NCBI GenBank assembly: GCA_032622095.1
Contig: CP136069.1
Span: forward strand, 44,800,194 to 44,864,193
Length of the DNA: 64,000 bases
Direction of reading: 5' to 3'
From: Siphonodentalium dalli
Taxonomy: Eukaryota; Mollusca; Scaphopoda; Gadilida; Siphonodentaliidae
Positions 51,901 through 57,900 of the stretch are shown one piece after another. Positions within the stretch are counted from its first letter, which is position 1. Every line of letters starts with the position of its first letter. The notes beneath the pieces are model-generated. The model was given only the letters and a program-made list of their open reading frames with translations. It made no database searches and had not been told where the DNA came from. The translations under genes were made by a program, and so were the position numbers.

Positions 51901-54900
51901 TTTGTCATGAATGTTGACATTGACATGTAGATGGGAACGAATCATTGTGGGGTCATTCGGCCAAAAAACATGGCCGCTGGCGGCCATCTTAGATTTCAAA
52001 ATTCAATCCATTGGCGCGGGCTACAGGTCGTACTGTTCGTCTGATCATCATGAAATTTGTCATGGATGTTAATATTGACATGTAGATGGGAACGAGTCAT
52101 TTTGGGGTCGTTCGGCCAATAAACATGGCCGCCAGCAGCCATCTTGGATTTTACTCTTTGCATGACTAAATCCTTTGGCGCGGGCTACAGGTCGTAGCTT
52201 TGATCGGAACATCATGAAATTTGTCATGGATGTTAACAATGACATGTAGATGGGAACGAGTGATTTTGGAGTTGTTCGGCCGAAAAACATGGCTGCCAGC
52301 AGCCATCTTGGATTTTACTCTTTGCATGACTAAATCCTTCGGCCCGGGCTACAGGTCGTACCTTTGGTCTGATCTTTATGAAATTTGTCATGAATGTTGA
52401 CATTGACATGTAGATGGGAACGAGTCATTTTGGGGTCATTCGGCCTAAAAACATGGCCGCTGGCAGCCATCTTGGATTTCAAGATTCAATCCATTGGCGC
52501 GGGCTACAGATCGTACTGTTCGCCTGATCATCATGAAATTTGTCATTGATGTTTATAATGACATGTAGATGGGAACGAGTGATTTTGGTGTCGTTCGGCC
52601 AAAAAACATGGCCGCCAGCAGCCATCTTGTATTTTACTCTTTGCATGCCTAAATCCTTTGGCGCGGGCTACAGGTCGTACCTTTGGTCTGATCTTTATGA
52701 AATTTGTCATGAATGTTGACATTGACATGTAGATGGGAACGAGTAATTTTGGGGTCATTCGGCCAAAAAACATGGCCGCTGGCAGCCATCTTGGATTTCA
52801 AGATTCAATCCATTGGCGCGGGCTACAGGTCGTACTGTTCGTCTGATCATCATGAAATTTGTCATGAATGATAACAATGACATGTAGATGGGATCGAGTC
52901 GTTTTGGGGTCATTTGGTCAAAAAACATGGCCGCCAGCAGCCATCTTGGATTTTACTCTTTGCATGACTAAATCCTTTGGTGCGGGCTACAGGTCGTAGC
53001 TTTGGTCAAATGGTCATGAAATTTGTCATTAATTATAACAATGACATGTAGATGGGAACGAGTCGTTTTGGGGTCATTCGGTCAAAAAACATTGCCACCA
53101 GCATTTTACTTTTTGCATGACTAAATCCTTTGGCGTGGGCTACAGGTCATACCTTTGGTCTGATATTTATTAAATTTGTCATGAATGTTGACATTGACAT
53201 GTAGATGGGAACGAATCATTGTGGGGTCATTCGGCCAAAAAACATGGCTGCCAGCGGCCATCTTGGATTTCAAAATTCAATCCATTGGCGCGGTCTACAG
53301 GTCGTACTGTTCGTCTGATCATCATGAAATTTGTATGTCGTAGCTTTGGTCAGATCTTCATAAAATTTGTCATGGATGTTAACAATTATACGTAGATGGG
53401 AACGAGTTCTTTTGGGGTCAATTGGCCAAAAAAAATGGCCACCAGCAGCCATCTTGTATTTTACTCTTTGCATCACTAAATCCTTTGGCGCATGTTAGAC
53501 ATTTCAATTAGCACCTTTCCTATTCCTCCATTTACTGTCAACCATTAAATTATTCCCCTACCTAAGTTGAGCTACAGTGTCATTGACACTTTCATTTAAT
53601 GTATATTCCAGGTGGTTATGATCGAGGAGAATGTCTCAAAACATGTGAAATATATGACAAGGTGGATAACACTTGGACTCTATTAGCTGACATGAATATG
53701 CCTAGAGGGCGCTTCAAAGGTGCAGTGGTTGATGGGAAGTGGTACAGTTGCGGTGGCTGCAATGGACAGAGTGAACTGACGTCAGTCGAATGCTATGATC
53801 CAACATCAAACTCTTGGTCAACAGTCTCTGACCTTCCACTTTCAAAGAGCTCTCCAGGTAAATATTGCTTGAATATAATATTTTAGTTCTCATATAACCC
53901 CGCTATAACATCACCAATAAATTAGGATTTAAATGTTTCATTTACACGTGTTTTTTCTTGAGCATTTGTTTTATTGTGTGGGTGTGATAGATTATCTCTC
54001 TTGACAGCTCGGTGCTTGATCGAGGATGTATATCTCCCCATGACAATTAAACTGATTTACTCGAGAAAATTCCGAGTTCACAACTTTTATTATTAGTAAT
54101 ATGTATGTGTGCACAATTTTCACCAGGACATGATTAAAATTTAGTTCTCAATTTCTTGATGAATTTTATTTGGGATGCATCCAAACATGTTCCATAAAAG
54201 TTGTGCATGCATCAATTTACCCATCTTCTGCATATCTCACTCTGTTCAGTAAATAACAGGTGAAAAGTATGTTTTCTTCTGATCTTTTCCATACTACTAG
54301 TCAAGGGGGATTGGGTGGAAAATATTTTGTAGTTAAGTTTGTATTTGATACTATTAATCCCAGATCATTGTTTCATGCGTTATTTATTGAAAATTATTAA
54401 ATGGTTTTCTTTTGCAAAAGCATTAGAAAAACTCAAAAAAATTGAAATAGCAAAATTTATTTGAAAAAAAGAAAAGAAAAGAAACATTCATTTTAGTTGA
54501 ATAGATATTTGCAGGAGATGGGTTTTTATTGTTATGATGTATCTCACCCATGAATTTATGTTTCAGATTGTCTATAACATGAACGCAGTCATATATGTGA
54601 GCATTACTGTCAAGAAATTTGTGTGAATTTAGCAAAAATTTCCTTCTGACAATCTAATAGTCCCCAAATTCTCCCCCCCGTATTGCTGCAAAATATGTCA
54701 ATAAGTTTGCTCGACAATAATAAAATTCAATTGTACATTTGAAGTGAATTCTTAACCACAGCAGAATTATGGGTAACTTTTCAGGATTTAGTTTCTAATA
54801 TGACTTGTTGCCATTCATCGGAAAGCTCTCGCCGAGAGCTTTCCGATGAATAGCAACAAGCCATATTTCCGACTAAATCCTGAAAAGTTACCCATAATTC

Positions 54901-57900
54901 TGCTGTGGTTATGAAGTCGATTAATTAGAGCATTACTGTACTTCCATCAATATATATGCCAATTAAAAGATTAAATGACAGCATTTTTACTTCAAATCTG
55001 AAAGCACAGTTTCATTAACACCGTACATTTCACTTTTTTCGGACAACAAAGGTCTCTTTGTTGATTAATTTTAAATCCTGTTTTCACTGACATGTATTGT
55101 GTATATCTTCGACTTCACTGTTAGAAGTTGGAAAAGCTATGTGTTCCTTTAAATTAAATTTTCAATATGGTAGTACAAAAAAACGTTCTATTTATAATTA
55201 CTTCACTTGAAATCATATCTTCTTAACTATTTTACCAGGTGTTGTCTCAATGAATGGCAAGCTATACTGCATTGGTGGATGTTATGGCCAGGACAGCGTT
55301 AACACTTGTGAAATGTATGACCCCAAAACAGATAAATGGACCAGTATCGCTCCACTCAATATAGGTGAGTTGAAATACATTTTAAAAGATCAGACTGCTG
55401 GTCTACAAATGAAAATAGTTTTGTAAAAAAAAAAAAAAACACAGGTCAACTGTGTTTTTTTTCCCAGTGGTTAACCCTTTACCCAACAGAAGGGCCCTGT
55501 GCCAATGCATTCTCTTATATATGCGAGTCGACCATAGGTCGCCTCGCATATATAAGAGAATGCATTGGCTTAACACATTAAAAATTATAAAATTGTTAAA
55601 GAATGTAAGAAAAAATGGTAAAAAGTGTTAAAAAAAGATTTTTTTTAGGCCAATGCATTCTCTTATATATGCGAGGCGACCTATGGTCGGCTCGCATATA
55701 TAAGAGAATGCATTGGCACAGGGCATAACTGTAACTATCACAATGTGGTCAAGGAGCAGGTTCCAATGATATCCATATTTGTATGGTTCTATTGAGAAAG
55801 ACCGAAGATATTTTAGGCTGTTGAAGCTTTATTTGGCCGGTTTTGGCCGGTTTGTTGGGTAAAGGGTTAATAGCTCCCAATTATTATGGTATCTTTTTGA
55901 AATACTACCTGAAACCGGCCACAATTCCAAAATTCCACGTCTGGCAGTGGTCTTGTTTTGTTTGTGTCCTATATAGACTATCTGTCTATTTGGATTACAG
56001 TTATACTTAGAAACAAACGACATGTTAACCATTTCGTGACTGGACCTGCGCTGGTGCAGCATTAAAGATCATGTGCCAGTGCATTCTCTTATATATGCAT
56101 CTTCCATAGGGAGCCTCGCATATATAAGAGAATGCACTGGCTGACAAAGTCAAGGTTGATATTGTTAGGGCAATGCATTCTCTTATATATGCGTGGCTCC
56201 CTTTGGGAGACTCGCATATATAAGAGAATGCATTGGCACAGGGTTTCTGCAAAATTCAGGAAGCTCCAGTCATGGAAGGGTTAAGCTTAACAATTCATAT
56301 GGAGAAATAATGCCCATGTACGGAATAAATAGTTGAAAATCATTGGCAATTTGTAAAGTAAAATGGTCCAGTGCACATCATGTGGTATTTTATCAGACAT
56401 CTATATCAAAGACGGGATGACATACTTTAGTGCTGGTGGTTTCTGTTCATTACCATCTCCTTTTATACTCAACAGAATGTATGCAACAAATGGGTGAATT
56501 GCAAAATACACTCATCTGCTCTATTAAGTCACTGACAGGTTAACAATTCAAAAATGTAAATAAACTGTCCTTCATTTGTTCCAAATCGATCACTGAACAG
56601 ACATCTGCTATCCGGAGTCATTACATATATGAAAGAATGACATGTTTTGCCAATTTCAAAATATATGAATATATCTAGGTCGAGTAAGTTTATTCGCTAT
56701 ACGTGTTTGAACACCTAATGTTGAGTGTTTCATATCTGTTTAACCCTATCTTTACTAAACACTCATTGATGAGTAGTTCCCATAGGAAATGTTCAGATAA
56801 TAAGTTCAACAAACGACCATAGACCGTTTGTTGAACTTATTATCTGAACATTTCCCTCCAAAAAATAGGACTCCTTCTACACTTGTATTATCTGCCGTCT
56901 GCTTATTTTTCCTGGAACCCCCTTCAAATAAATAAAGCCATTCCAATGTATACTTTTATAATGAATGGGAGAATCCATCCAGTATGGAAAGGGTTAATTA
57001 ACGCCTGTCTTCTGCTTCAGCTCGCTCTCAATGTGGAGTGTGTGCATTGCATGGTAAGCTGTTTGTCGTCGGGGGAACTGATTGCTGGAACGTTCTGAAC
57101 TCCATGGAGATATACGACCCGGCGACAGGGATGTGGGAGATAGGCCCAACGCTGAATATACCTAGGAGGGGCGCAGGACTCGTTGCATTCAGAGGTAACT
57201 TGATGAAGACTTCATTGTATTGAAATTTAACCCTTTCATTACTAAATACTCATTGATGAGTAGTCCCCATAGGAAATGTTCAAATACCATAGGTCGTCTG
57301 TTGAACTTAATATCTAAACATTTCCCACCAATGAATATGAATTCTTCTGTATTATCATTTTGTCTAGCTGTCGTCTGATCATATATCCTTAACATCTCTC
57401 CAAATGAATAATAGACCATTCCAGATATTTTTATAACTGAGATGGAGAATCCATTTAGTATAGAAAGGGTTAACCTTTTAAGAAAACATATTCTTTGTTT
57501 GAATTAGCTTATATCTGGAAAGTTTGAGAATAGTTTTCATTCATAGAATGAGATTAGAGTTCCCAGAATTTTTTATGTTCGTTGATAAAGTCATCAATGC
57601 CAGATAAACAAAATAGATTTGAGTCCCATGTTCACCATAGACACTAAATTTTTTTGGGAGAGTGATTCACAGTGTCCCATTCAACACAGAAATCTTGAGT
57701 GGCCAGTATTTGCGAGCGCTATATCTGTATGTTTTTAATAATATCGTGGCAATTTTAACTAAAGTTCAATAAGTAGGGTCTCCCTGATGTTGAATGTTTT
57801 GCATATCACTCACTCTTTATGTACTATACTGTATCATAACATGGCTTTTGTTTACTAACAAGGCAAGCGATCTTGACATTAACATGCTATGCGATATTTA

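Noticed and set aside
49987-53476. Minus-strand frames of about 73 codons starting MFFGRTTPKSLVPIYMS
   Set aside because: They repeat with the tandem unit of HINE G2 (and G1, G3) and are shadows of a non-coding repeat.
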